The translations under genes were made by a program, and so were the position numbers. DNA of 64,000 bases from Candidatus Berkelbacteria bacterium RIFCSPLOWO2_01_FULL_50_28 (GTDB taxonomy: Bacteria > Patescibacteria > UBA1384 > 2-12-FULL-50-11): the NCBI GenBank assembly GCA_001774395.1, contig MEZX01000002.1, forward strand, positions 148,984 to 212,983. Reading direction: 5' to 3'. This document shows, piece after piece, positions 26,194 through 33,432 of this stretch; position 1 is the stretch's first letter, and each line of letters opens with the position of its first letter. The notes under the pieces were generated by a model. It was not told where the DNA came from and did no database searches. It worked only from the letters and a program-made list of their open reading frames with translations.

Positions 26194-26903
26194 AGAATAC
26201 AACAATATCACTTTTGGTAGCCGTCGTTACGGCGCAGTCGTGGGCTCAGGACAGCCTTCAGGTTTCCTACAAATCGGTTCTGAAATCGAGCTACGTCGGT
26301 GGTCAGACTGGAATGCGTCTTCACGACGGCCCGGTCACCCAGAATTCGGCCACATTCGCTCGCAAGGGAATGTACGCCTACATATGGGTCTGTTCGCCGC
26401 TAGACACGCGGTGGAACTCTGACTACGGTAGCGAGATTGACCTCGGCTTCGGTCATGATTTCGCTCTGAAGAACGGTTGGCGCGTTGATGTGGGTTATGC
26501 CTACTACAACGTGATTCCCCTCGAGAACATGCGAGGGGACCTCCACGCGATTAGTGCGCATGTCTACCAGACTCGGGGTGTAATCAGGTCGTTTGCCAGG
26601 CTTGAGCAGGATGTCGCCCAGAATCCTTCGATTCTGCCGGGCGGCTTCACCTACAAGCTAGGTGTGAATTGGTCTGCCTCTCCCGAGCTCCGCGCAGAGC
26701 TGGCCCTACTTGGTCACGGCCGAGTTTACGGGATTTCGGCGGAGACAGTTAGTGCCGGCACGTGCAGTCTTACGCTCAACCGAAAACTGAATGGTCTGTC
26801 TGTACAGGCTGGGATAACCTTCCAGCGGGCACTGGGCCGTAGCGTCGCTAACGGCGGTGCCGCCCATAACGAAACGGTGCTCTGGATCGGTTTCTCTTTC
26901 TGA
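26190..26903 (+). CDS. Secreted beta-rich, barrel-like protein
   Basis: 237 residues. Signal peptide MKNTTISLLVAVVTAQSWAQ. The mature part has many alternating short strands (SEIDLGFGHDFALKNGWRVD, VDVGYAYYNVIP, SLTLNRKLNGLSVQAGITFQ) and ends TVLWIGFSF with a terminal Phe, a pattern of outer-membrane beta-barrels. If the host has a single membrane, as most CPR are thought to, this is unexpected. No family recognised. Co-translated with the SET gene; a strong terminator follows. A similar design appears at 45504. Confidence 0.7.
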   Translation: MKNTTISLLVAVVTAQSWAQDSLQVSYKSVLKSSYVGGQTGMRLHDGPVTQNSATFARKGMYAYIWVCSPLDTRWNSDYGSEIDLGFGHDFALKNGWRVDVGYAYYNVIPLENMRGDLHAISAHVYQTRGVIRSFARLEQDVAQNPSILPGGFTYKLGVNWSASPELRAELALLGHGRVYGISAETVSAGTCSLTLNRKLNGLSVQAGITFQRALGRSVANGGAAHNETVLWIGFSF

Positions 26904-26924
26904 ATCGCCGAAGTCAATGCAATT

Positions 26925-26953
26925 GCCCGCCTGAAATACGGCGGGCTCTTTTT
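26925..26953 (+). terminator. Terminator after SET/barrel operon
   Basis: GCCCGCC-tgaaatac-GGCGGGC followed by TCTTTTT. Confidence 0.9.
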
Positions 26954-26998
26954 AATTGCGACGAAAGGTGATGAAGGAGCAATACGAGCTTGCGACTA

Positions 26999-27019
26999 TT
27001 TCCCACCAAAAGAAAACGG
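26999..27019. repeat. Border element copy 7
   Basis: TTTCCCACCAAAAGAAAACG then G. The last copy seen, 41 bp upstream of a consensus promoter. Confidence 0.7.
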
Positions 27020-27060
27020 TTTTACCTCGCCGTAGCTTGGCGAAGGCGGGCCCCACCAGA

Positions 27061-27089
27061 TTGAATCCCTATCGGCTTGGGTGTAGAAT
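27061..27089 (+). promoter_or_regulatory. Promoter for the 27128 lipoprotein gene
   Basis: TTGAAT (27061-27066), 17-bp spacer, TAGAAT (27084-27089). Confidence 0.7.
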
Positions 27090-27127
27090 CTACCCATACT
27101 GCGATTACTTCGCAGAGGAGACAGCGA

Positions 27128-27775
27128 TTGAGAAACTTCATCCTCGCACTTTTCGTCATTGTATTGGCTGGTTGCAGTAACGCTCCCGCGCCAAAAACGA
27201 CCACAACCAAGACGGGCGACCCGGTTTTCGACAAACACATCACCGAACTCGACAAGGATGTCGTGGAAATGGGCGAGGCGGCCGAGGAGCTTACCTGGCT
27301 CGACCACCACGTTCAGCCGTTGGTCGATCGTCTGATTGAGACTGGCGATCGAATCGAAAACACGAGCGACCAAGCTGAGAAGGCCCGGTTGCGCCTCGAA
27401 TTCGAACAGATCACCGCTGAGCTCGAGGTCAAGGAAAAAGAACGTGCTCAGCTATTTGGCAAGGAAAAGCCGAAGGCCGGTGCGTTTCGGTTCGACCTGA
27501 AGCCTAAGAGCCACTACGGCCACGTGGCTGGAGTTGGCGACGTGAGTGTCACCGAGGAATCGCGGGTCGATCACAAGATCGGGGCGTTCCCAAGGTCAAG
27601 TTTCGGCTACATTAGCACCGAGTGGCACTTGACCTCAAGGATCATTAACCTCGACAGGACGTGCTCGACAACCATGACACCCAAAGGAGTCGTTCATGTG
27701 CGGCGAGCTCTAGGCTGCAATCGGGTGATGTCTAAGGCCGACAAGCTACCAAAGCAAAGTCGGTCGAGGGGCTGA
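27128..27775 (+). CDS. Lipoprotein of unknown function, TTG start
   Basis: 215 residues from TTG at 27128, set by AGAGGAGA upstream and by the lipoprotein signal peptide LRNFILALFVIVLAGC that begins there. After the lipid-anchored Cys comes a Thr/Lys linker, then a helical, coiled-coil-like region (about 30-115: DKDVVEMGEAAEELTWLDHH and RLEFEQITAELEVKEKERAQ), then a basic globular C-terminus. No family recognised. The TGA stop is one base from the GTG of the next gene, so an operon of two is likely. Confidence 0.75.
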   Translation: MRNFILALFVIVLAGCSNAPAPKTTTTKTGDPVFDKHITELDKDVVEMGEAAEELTWLDHHVQPLVDRLIETGDRIENTSDQAEKARLRLEFEQITAELEVKEKERAQLFGKEKPKAGAFRFDLKPKSHYGHVAGVGDVSVTEESRVDHKIGAFPRSSFGYISTEWHLTSRIINLDRTCSTTMTPKGVVHVRRALGCNRVMSKADKLPKQSRSRG

Positions 27776-27776
27776 G

Positions 27777-27983
27777 GTGGACACGATCTACACCCTTGTT
27801 TGGGCCTTGATACTGCTGGGAGCGTACGCCCAAGCGAGAAACGAGCGGGCCAAACGCGCCGAGGAGGAGCTTGAGAAATCCGAGGGACTATTCTCGGAAT
27901 TCAATATCGTTCGGGATCCGGATGCTCCCGAGTACAACCTGGCGGAACTACGAGAATTCCACGACCAAAATCGCCCGAGCTAG
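27777..27983 (+). CDS. Small membrane-anchored protein
   Basis: 68 residues from GTG, preceded by GAGGGG inside the upstream gene. One N-terminal helix (about 3-18: IYTLVWALILLGAYAQ) and an acidic and basic cytoplasmic or surface tail. No family recognised. Translationally linked to the lipoprotein gene before it; its stop codon lies inside the following terminator hairpin. Confidence 0.65.
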   Translation: MDTIYTLVWALILLGAYAQARNERAKRAEEELEKSEGLFSEFNIVRDPDAPEYNLAELREFHDQNRPS

Positions 27984-27997
27984 TCTCGGGCAATAAT
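27973..27997 (+). terminator. Terminator overlapping the stop of the 27777 gene
   Basis: GCCCGAG-ctagt-CTCGGGC followed by an AT-rich tract. Confidence 0.65.
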
Positions 27998-28011
27998 TTA
28001 TTGTAAAAAAT

Positions 28012-28056
28012 GTGGCTCCGCCGTCTGCCAGTGATGACAGAGAGCGAAGCCGTTGG
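28012..28056 (-). terminator. Twin terminator, copy 1
   Basis: On the minus strand a GGCTTCGC/GCGGAGCC stem with inner CTGTCA...TGGCAG, followed by CACATTTTTT, directly after the stop of the 28062 gene. Nearly the same sequence recurs at 30618-30662. Confidence 0.7.
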
Positions 28057-28061
28057 GAGAG

Positions 28062-28856
28062 CTACCGGAACGTAACGTAAAGCGCGTCTTCCGGTATGGT
28101 GCCAAGCCCGAGTTCGGGTCGGGGCTTGATGTAGCATCGAGTTTTGCCGATCATAAACGTGCTGATGAAGTACAGGTTGCCGTGGCCGGCAAACTCCGTG
28201 ACGTCAACGTACACATCGATCGTCGTTCCCGGGGTAATCGGCGATATGCGGACTGGCTTAGGCAGCACGAGGTCCTTGGACGTCGGAACGGCCATCAGCG
28301 GTTCGATCTCAAGAGTCTCGGGCCAAACGACGCTGCCGTCGTTACCTAACCGCCAGCCTTCATAGGTCCGGCCATCCTGCTTCTTCGTCGGTAGATCCTT
28401 GACCCACGTCATTGAGAAGCCTTCGATTCGGGGCGTGCGCCAGAACTTGTAGAGCGCGAAAAGCCGTTTGTCTTCCTCACCCGAGGACTGCGCCCAGGTT
28501 TGGTACAAGGCCTCCAGACGACCGACGCTTGGCCAGCCGTTTTGGCGATAGCCATCGATCTTGTACAGAGCCTGGAGGAACTGCGCTCCGCGACTCCCGA
28601 CCAGCTTGGTCAAGCCGTCGGTCTTGCCGGCGGCAAGCCCTTGAAAGAGCGCTAGCCTCTGGGCGGGTGTGAGCAATTGGATCTGACCCAAATAGCTCGG
28701 AGCTTCAGCCAAAAAGTCGAACGGTTTCTCGCTCTGAGCTTTCGGCTGCCCTTGCGATGAACCAGTCGCTTGGCTAGATGTGTTGGGAGTTTGGCAGCTG
28801 ATAACCACCGCCAGCGCTACCAGAAATGTGGCAGTAAGCATTTTGGAAATGAACAT
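28062..28856 (-). CDS. Putative lipoprotein, unknown
   Basis: 264 residues from the ATG at 28856, which follows GGAGGATTC; the longer open frame upstream is antisense noise. N-terminus MFISKMLTATFLVALAVVIS then Cys looks like a lipoprotein signal, followed by a Ser/Gln/Pro linker. Middle part helical (LLTPAQRLALFQGLAAGK), C-terminal half beta-rich (TIDVYVDVTEFAGHGNLYFI). No family recognised. Faces a convergent gene pair; terminated by twin terminator copy 1. Separated from the upstream 28984 gene by its own terminator. Confidence 0.7.
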   Translation of the reverse strand: MFISKMLTATFLVALAVVISCQTPNTSSQATGSSQGQPKAQSEKPFDFLAEAPSYLGQIQLLTPAQRLALFQGLAAGKTDGLTKLVGSRGAQFLQALYKIDGYRQNGWPSVGRLEALYQTWAQSSGEEDKRLFALYKFWRTPRIEGFSMTWVKDLPTKKQDGRTYEGWRLGNDGSVVWPETLEIEPLMAVPTSKDLVLPKPVRISPITPGTTIDVYVDVTEFAGHGNLYFISTFMIGKTRCYIKPRPELGLGTIPEDALYVTFR

Positions 28857-28928
28857 GAATCCTCCGTTGCCAAGATTGGCAGAGAAATTGTACCAAGTAG
28901 TTGCCAGAAGATCAACCTGCTGGGTAAC

Positions 28929-28964
28929 AAAAAAGCGACCCCTCCCCGTCTGGGAAGGAGCCGC
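28929..28964 (-). terminator. Terminator after the 28984 gene
   Basis: Minus strand GCGGCTCCTTCCC pairs with GGGGAGGGGTCGC around AGAC and is followed by TTTTTT. Confidence 0.8.
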
Positions 28965-28983
28965 GGTTACCGCCGAAGGGCGG

Positions 28984-30438
28984 TTATGGGGCGAAGGCGA
29001 TGTCCAGCCGGAGCTGGGTCTGGCCTCTGGAATGACCGGAGAGGAACTGACCGAGCCGGATCGATAAGGTCGTAGCACGACCTTTGATGTTGAGGATCGG
29101 ACCGAGGAGGAACGTCGGCTTGTTGCCATCGCTGGCAAATGCCGCGCCGCCCAGCCCGTAGCTGAAGCTCTTGCCGGCACTCCAGGTCAGCCGGATGTTC
29201 GGAGCGAGGAAGCCGTTGTGCCCCTTCGCGTCCCGGGTAAAGTACACCGGGCCGGTCAAGGTTGCATTACCAAGCTTGATCGCCGCGAATCCGCTGACAC
29301 CGTAGCTGGTCAACTTGCCCGTGCCCGAGCAATCGGCGAACGGTCCGAGCGTCAGACTGCCGTTTAGCAACTTCAGCTTGGTCACGTCCACTGCCAACTC
29401 GTAGACGGGGTGAGCTGACGAATAGCCGTAGATCGCGGCGTTTACACCTCCCTTGAACGTCAGGAACAGGTTTTCGGTGGCTGGCCCACCAACACTCAGA
29501 TTCCGGCTGTAGTTGAGCTTCACGCGTTGGAGCACAAAGTTGTCGCCCGAGGCGTAAGCTTTGACCTGGCCAGCCATGACCATCAGCGTTCCGACGAGCG
29601 AAACGTAGACGGCCTGCTTGGCGTAGCCGAAGCGAACTCCGAAGCCGGCGTGACGCCAGCTCCCACCCCAGATGACCTTGAGCATTGCCCAGACCGTCTG
29701 CAGTGGTGAAACGGCGTCGAACCGACCCCGGCTGATAAGCTCCAGCACGTGTGTGCGCTTGGCTTCCCAGTCGATGCTGGTGTCTTCGTCTTCTCGGTAG
29801 CCGAGCTGGCGGATCTTGTCCATGAGCGAGCAGCTCTCGTGTGGCTTGTAGACTCCGAGGCCCACTCCCCAACACAGGCTAGCACCGACAAGCTCGAGCC
29901 ATTCGGCACGAAACATAACTAGAAGCTGTCGGGGCGTGCGAGCCATCATTGCCAATCGCATCGCCAAGATGAGAAAGGCGAGCGGGATGAACATGCACCC
30001 GATGACCAGTAAGCTGCCGATCGCTGCCCAGTCCATCCCGAGTGAGCCGTAACGTTGCTCCTGCTCTCTGGTGAGGTAGGCTGAAAGCCCGCCCATCACC
30101 GAACCGGGGATCTTGGTGATCGCGGCCAGCTGGGGTACGGAATCGTTGATGCCAACGGCGTGATCCATCCGCATTTCGATATCGCGGATGTCCAGAACGG
30201 TCTTGGCGTACTGCTCGCCGGTGAGCTCGCCCTTGGCCAGAGCGGCCGTGGCGATCTTGTTGATGCGCGCTGTGCCCTCCGGGGTGGAGAGCTGTTTCGC
30301 GACGTTGGCCGCTTCTCGCTCCTGATAATAGTTGTACCAACCCTTCAAGGGGAGGGCGGTTACGACGAATGTGGCCACAATGAGCCACAGTAGCGCCGCG
30401 TAAACGGGGCGCTTCAACATACCTTCTGAACATTTCAT
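28984..30438 (-). CDS. Multi-helix membrane protein with beta-rich C-terminus
   Basis: 484 residues from the ATG at 30438 (AGGAG about 9 nt upstream; an ATG six codons later is possible). Helices at about 10-32, 135-160, 175-190 and 265-285; between the first two is a helical domain (about 35-125). Residues about 290-484 are beta-rich and Gly/Ser/Leu patterned (YSRNLSVGGPATENLFLTFK ... IRLTWSAGKSFSYGLGGAAF), resembling barrel or sheet proteins. No family recognised. GC-rich codons compared with neighbours. Between two terminators, so monocistronic. Confidence 0.65.
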   Translation of the reverse strand: MKCSEGMLKRPVYAALLWLIVATFVVTALPLKGWYNYYQEREAANVAKQLSTPEGTARINKIATAALAKGELTGEQYAKTVLDIRDIEMRMDHAVGINDSVPQLAAITKIPGSVMGGLSAYLTREQEQRYGSLGMDWAAIGSLLVIGCMFIPLAFLILAMRLAMMARTPRQLLVMFRAEWLELVGASLCWGVGLGVYKPHESCSLMDKIRQLGYREDEDTSIDWEAKRTHVLELISRGRFDAVSPLQTVWAMLKVIWGGSWRHAGFGVRFGYAKQAVYVSLVGTLMVMAGQVKAYASGDNFVLQRVKLNYSRNLSVGGPATENLFLTFKGGVNAAIYGYSSAHPVYELAVDVTKLKLLNGSLTLGPFADCSGTGKLTSYGVSGFAAIKLGNATLTGPVYFTRDAKGHNGFLAPNIRLTWSAGKSFSYGLGGAAFASDGNKPTFLLGPILNIKGRATTLSIRLGQFLSGHSRGQTQLRLDIAFAP

Positions 30439-30617
30439 GGTTTGCGTTCTCCTAAACTGAGAGGTTCGTGACTGAGCGGCAGGCCACTCAGTAGTCGGCG
30501 ATAAACGCCTCCTAAAGCTTGCGACTTTGTCGCTCGCTATCGATGCGGGCATTGTAACAGTTAACGGGGGAAAGTCAAGATGTTAGGGGGTCTTTACAAA
30601 TCTTGCGGTTAAAGAAG

Positions 30618-30662
30618 TGCGGCTTCGCCGATCTGCCACTTCTGACAGGGGGCGAGGCCGCA
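30618..30662 (-). terminator. Twin terminator, copy 2
   Basis: Minus strand GCGGCCTCGCC/GGCGAAGCCGC stem with inner CTGTCA...TGGCAG and a following CTTCTTT. It lies just beyond the out-of-frame stop at 30684 of the broken gene, supporting that end as the original one. Confidence 0.65.
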
Positions 30663-30683
30663 ATGTGTGGTTTGGACGATCGG

Positions 30684-31186
30684 CTACCAGACTGCTGGCG
30701 GCGGCTGGTCGTCGGGTCGGTCCGATTGGGATGGTAGTTTGGACGCTGCCTCGGGGGTGTCGTCGTCGCCTAGGAAAAATTCGGTGATGAAAACTTGGTC
30801 CGAGCGCAAGCCGTAGACCAGGTGGCTGATGCCTTCAAGGATAACGCCGCTGATCTCGCTCCACTAGACAGCTGGCGAGAACCCGATCCCGGGTAAGGTT
30901 CGATCCGGAGGTACTCTACGCCAGGCACGGTAGGTAACCACTTTACCAAACCCTGAGTGACGTCCATAGGACGACGACATGCATCGGGCGGATAAGCGAT
31001 CCCGTCGCCTGGGCCTTCAACATCTAACGCCTGAACGTTGCTGATCATAGTGTTGACACAGCACTCGGCGTAGAACGGCACACCCGTCCGGAAGATCACT
31101 CTGATGCGTGGCGGGAGAATGACCACAGAGATTCTCAAGGTCGAACTTTCGCCCTGATCGCTGACGGATTTGCTTCTTCGACTCAT
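30684..31186 (-). pseudogene. Small unknown gene broken by a single-base frameshift
   Basis: Starts at the ATG at 31186 with ideal AGGAGGTC upstream. It reads MSRRSKSVSDQGESSTLRIS ... VPGVEYLRIEPYPGSGSRQL, then near 30867 the protein-like reading moves to another frame, WSEISGVILEGISHLVYGLR ... DDQPPPAVW, ending at 30684 before a terminator. One missing base around the TCTAGT in the original frame would join the two halves into about 167 residues. In the uncorrected frame the product runs to 30770 with a low-quality tail. A sequencing or assembly error is possible. No family recognised. Confidence 0.6.
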
Positions 31187-31286
31187 CTCTGACCTCCTAT
31201 GTGCACGGCCCGTTGGCCTCGCGGTCAGTATTGTCAAAGTAACTACTCTCGTCAAGAAAATGGGTCTCGCATGCGAGGCTTTGGCG

Positions 31287-31295
31287 TGATATTAT
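31287..31295 (+). promoter_or_regulatory. Extended -10 promoter upstream of leader ORF
   Basis: TGATATTAT (TG at 31287-31288, TATTAT 31290-31295). The -35 region is weak. Confidence 0.45.
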
Positions 31296-31329
31296 CGAAT
31301 TGCCTGTATGGGTACTCTTGGGAGGACTA

Positions 31330-31362
31330 ATGCCTATGAATGTGCATCGGTTCCGCTGTTAG
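31330..31362 (+). CDS. 10-codon leader peptide
   Basis: MPMNVHRFRC, preceded by GGGAGGACTA, a strong ribosome site. Too short to be a usual protein. Its place between a promoter and a terminator-like hairpin suggests a leader peptide controlling the 34-codon gene downstream. This is an inference; no run of one amino acid marks a specific signal. Confidence 0.4.
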   Translation: MPMNVHRFRC

Positions 31363-31415
31363 GGTCCGGATTCCTCGGTGTTGCAGGGCAATCGCTCTGC
31401 GACGATACGTTCAGA

Positions 31416-31459
31416 GCGGCGGGTTGAAGGGATGCCCTCACCCGCCGCCGTACTTTTTC
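31416..31459 (+). terminator. Attenuator-like hairpin
   Basis: GCGGCGGGT (31416-31424) pairs with ACCCGCCGC (31440-31448) and is followed by CGTACTTTTTC. It lies between the leader ORF and the 34-codon gene; it could simply end the leader transcript or act as an attenuator. Confidence 0.55.
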
Positions 31460-31470
31460 TGGGGGCTTAA

Positions 31471-31575
31471 ATGGCAGGAAACTACGAATCTACACCGACA
31501 AAACGAAAGATGATGGCGGTGGGGATTCTTCTCTTTGTCGCCTTGGTCGTATTCGCTCGCGCGATGTCCGGCTAA
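31471..31575 (+). CDS. 34-residue single-helix membrane micro-protein
   Basis: 34 residues: a polar N-terminus MAGNYESTPTKRK, then one helix MMAVGILLFVALVVFARAM and a short end. TGGGGGC lies 5 nt upstream of the ATG. It is bracketed by the attenuator hairpin and a strong terminator, which argues for a genuine gene. Function unknown. Confidence 0.55.
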   Translation: MAGNYESTPTKRKMMAVGILLFVALVVFARAMSG

Positions 31576-31596
31576 GGCCTGATCCAAGCCTTGAGA

Positions 31597-31627
31597 TGGC
31601 GGCCCGTGAAACGGCCGCCACATTTTT
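31597..31627 (+). terminator. Terminator after the micro-protein gene
   Basis: TGGCGGCC-cgtgaaac-GGCCGCCA followed by CATTTTT. It touches the stop of the convergent PRC gene. Confidence 0.8.
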
Positions 31628-32138
31628 AGGCCGCCGAAACGTTTTCGAGGACGGCAACTTGGTCAAACGTTGGCGTATTAACGCTGTCTTTGAACACGAC
31701 GTTCTCCGGAGTGATAGCGACGAGAAATTGTCGCGGTATCAGCCGTTCATTGAACAGTTTTCGGAGCGCAAAACGGACAATTATGCCGGAGCTTGAATCG
31801 AATATAACGTCACACACCCGGCCGAGCGGCGCGCCCGACTCGGTCCTGGCATTCACCCCTAGTACCGGACCAGTGCGGTGTCCAATTTCTTCCAGCTCTT
31901 TTTGGGGCTCTTGGAGCGCTGTTTCGCCGTCAACAAACGCTGCGCGTCGGTCGAGCGAGAGGATGTCGGTATAAAGAAGATATTTTTTCTTGCGCGAGGC
32001 GATGGATGATCGTTTGCAAACACACGCCACTAAGCCAGCGTGGCGATTATCAAAAACGAGTCGTTGGACGCTGCCAAGTAGCGTTCCTCGGCTACTGCGA
32101 ACGTCTAACCCTAATACTGCGGTCGCCTCAATAACCAT
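31626..32138 (-). CDS. Two-domain PRC-barrel protein
   Basis: 170 residues. Two successive PRC-barrel-like repeats are visible: residues about 5-65 (ATAVLGLDVRSSRGTLLGSV) and about 90-160 (GPVLGVNARTESGAPLGRVC). The hydrophobic strand IIVRFALRKL sits in the second. PRC barrels occur in RimM, photosynthetic reaction-centre H subunits and many stand-alone proteins, some near cell-division or envelope genes. The exact role here is unknown. Divergent from the pilus operon; a minus-strand TAATCT box lies just before the ATG. Confidence 0.75.
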   Translation of the reverse strand: MVIEATAVLGLDVRSSRGTLLGSVQRLVFDNRHAGLVACVCKRSSIASRKKKYLLYTDILSLDRRAAFVDGETALQEPQKELEEIGHRTGPVLGVNARTESGAPLGRVCDVIFDSSSGIIVRFALRKLFNERLIPRQFLVAITPENVVFKDSVNTPTFDQVAVLENVSAA

Positions 32139-32197
32139 GTACTTCTAGATTAGCAAAACTCTTGCCGCTACTCTACAATAATTGTTAGGGAGGGAAC

Positions 32198-33403
32198 ACG
32201 TCTAAAGAGCGGCTTTACTTTCGTTATAAGGTTAAAGATGAACACGGCAAGACCCGCGCTGGTCGTGCGGCGGCGAGTAATGCCTCTCAAGTGCGGCGAC
32301 TTCTGCAAGGGCGCGGCTACACAATAATTGGCATCGTTCAGGAAAAGGGCTTCTTCCAGAATCTGGCCCTTGGGAAAGTTTCCGCCAAAGATCGCTCTGT
32401 GATGTACAAGGAGCTGGCCACGATGCTAAAAGCCGGCGTCAGCATCACCCAGGCAATCGAGATCGTGGCCGAAACGCCGAACAAAAAATTACAGAAAGTG
32501 TTGCGAGAAGTATCGACCAGTTTGGAGAACGGCTTTCCGCTCTCAGTAGCGATGTCGGGGCATCCAAAAATATTTCCTATCGTCGAAACAGGAGTGGTGC
32601 GAGCCGGTGAAGCAACCGGAAATTTAGTGAAGGTGCTCCAAGAGCTGGCCATCACTACCGAACGCTCGGCTAATTTTAGCGGCAAGGTGAAAGGCGCAAT
32701 GATCTACCCGGCCTTTATTGTGGTGGTGATGATTGTGGTTGGAGCGATAATTCTGACCAAAGTTATCCCGCCGATCAAAGATATCTTCTCTACCCAGGGA
32801 GCGGAGCTACCGTTAAGTACGCGGATGCTTATCGCTATGGCAGAAGGGTTGATCAATTATTGGGGCTGGATAATCTTGGCTGTCATTTTGTTCGTGGTCA
32901 TAATCAAACTATTTCTCATTACCAAGCCGGGTAAACGAACCTCGAGCGTCTTGGCTCTGAACTTTCCGGTTTTTGGCACACTGATGCGCCAGGTTTACTT
33001 AGCGCAATTTAATCGGACGATGACGCTGCTGGTGGGTGCGGGCGTGCCAATTATTGAGGCGGTAGAAATCGTGACGGACTCGACGACCAACGTCATCTTT
33101 CGTGACGCGCTAACTGGTTTAATGCACTCGTTGGAACAAGGCTCGCCAATTTCAGTCTCGCTACAAGGCAGTAAGTACTTCCCTAAGCTCATGACGCAGC
33201 TGCTATTTGTTGGTCAACAGTCGGGCGATTTAGGGGGGACGACCCAAACTCTGGCGGAGTATTTCGAAGGCGAGGTAGATGTAAAACTGCGAACGTTCTC
33301 GTCGCTTCTGGAGCCGTTTATTATTACTATTTTAGGGCTGGCGGTGGGGTTCATTATCGTCTCGGTGCTGCAACCGATTTACAATTTAAGCTCGGCAATC
33401 TAA
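32198..33403 (+). CDS. pilC: Type IV pilus/T2SS platform protein (PilC/GspF), apparent ACG start
   Basis: Inner-membrane platform of a type IV pilus or pseudopilus machine. Two T2SSF domains (about 90-215 and 290-400) with helices near 185-210, 235-260 and 375-398. No ATG, GTG or TTG exists between the in-frame stop TAG at 32186 and GTG at 32291. Yet the missing N-terminus (YFRYKVKDEHGKTRAGRAAA) is encoded there and matches the family. ACG at 32198, four bases after GGGAGGG, is the best start (401 residues); starting at 32291 would give 370. Either a rare start codon or an ATG-to-ACG change. First gene of the operon through 42733. Confidence 0.85.
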   Translation, partial: TSKERLYFRYKVKDEHGKTRAGRAAASNASQVRRLLQGRGYTIIGIVQEKGFFQNLALGKVSAKDRSVMYKELATMLKAGVSITQAIEIVAETPNKKLQKVLREVSTSLENGFPLSVAMSGHPKIFPIVETGVVRAGEATGNLVKVLQELAITTERSANFSGKVKGAMIYPAFIVVVMIVVGAIILTKVIPPIKDIFSTQGAELPLSTRMLIAMAEGLINYWGWIILAVILFVVIIKLFLITKPGKRTSSVLALNFPVFGTLMRQVYLAQFNRTMTLLVGAGVPIIEAVEIVTDSTTNVIFRDALTGLMHSLEQGSPISVSLQGSKYFPKLMTQLLFVGQQSGDLGGTTQTLAEYFEGEVDVKLRTFSSLLEPFIITILGLAVGFIIVSVLQPIYNLSSAI

Positions 33404-33432
33404 GCTAAATGATGATGGGAGTACTACATTTG

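Noticed and set aside
20814..27019. Integron attC sites as explanation of the border elements
   Set aside because: The copies lack the paired RYYYAAC/GTTRRRY core sites and the imperfect palindrome of attC, and no integrase of the IntI type is seen in the window.
28062..29180. 372-codon reading of the 28062 gene
   Set aside because: The first 108 codons are antisense to the terminator and the end of the next gene and are Ser/Arg-rich. The ATG at 28856 has GGAGG and begins a signal peptide.
28984..29875. Overlapping minus-strand ORFs rich in Arg/Pro/Ser inside the 28984 gene
   Set aside because: Alternative frames of a GC-rich gene; no ribosome sites and composition typical of shadows.
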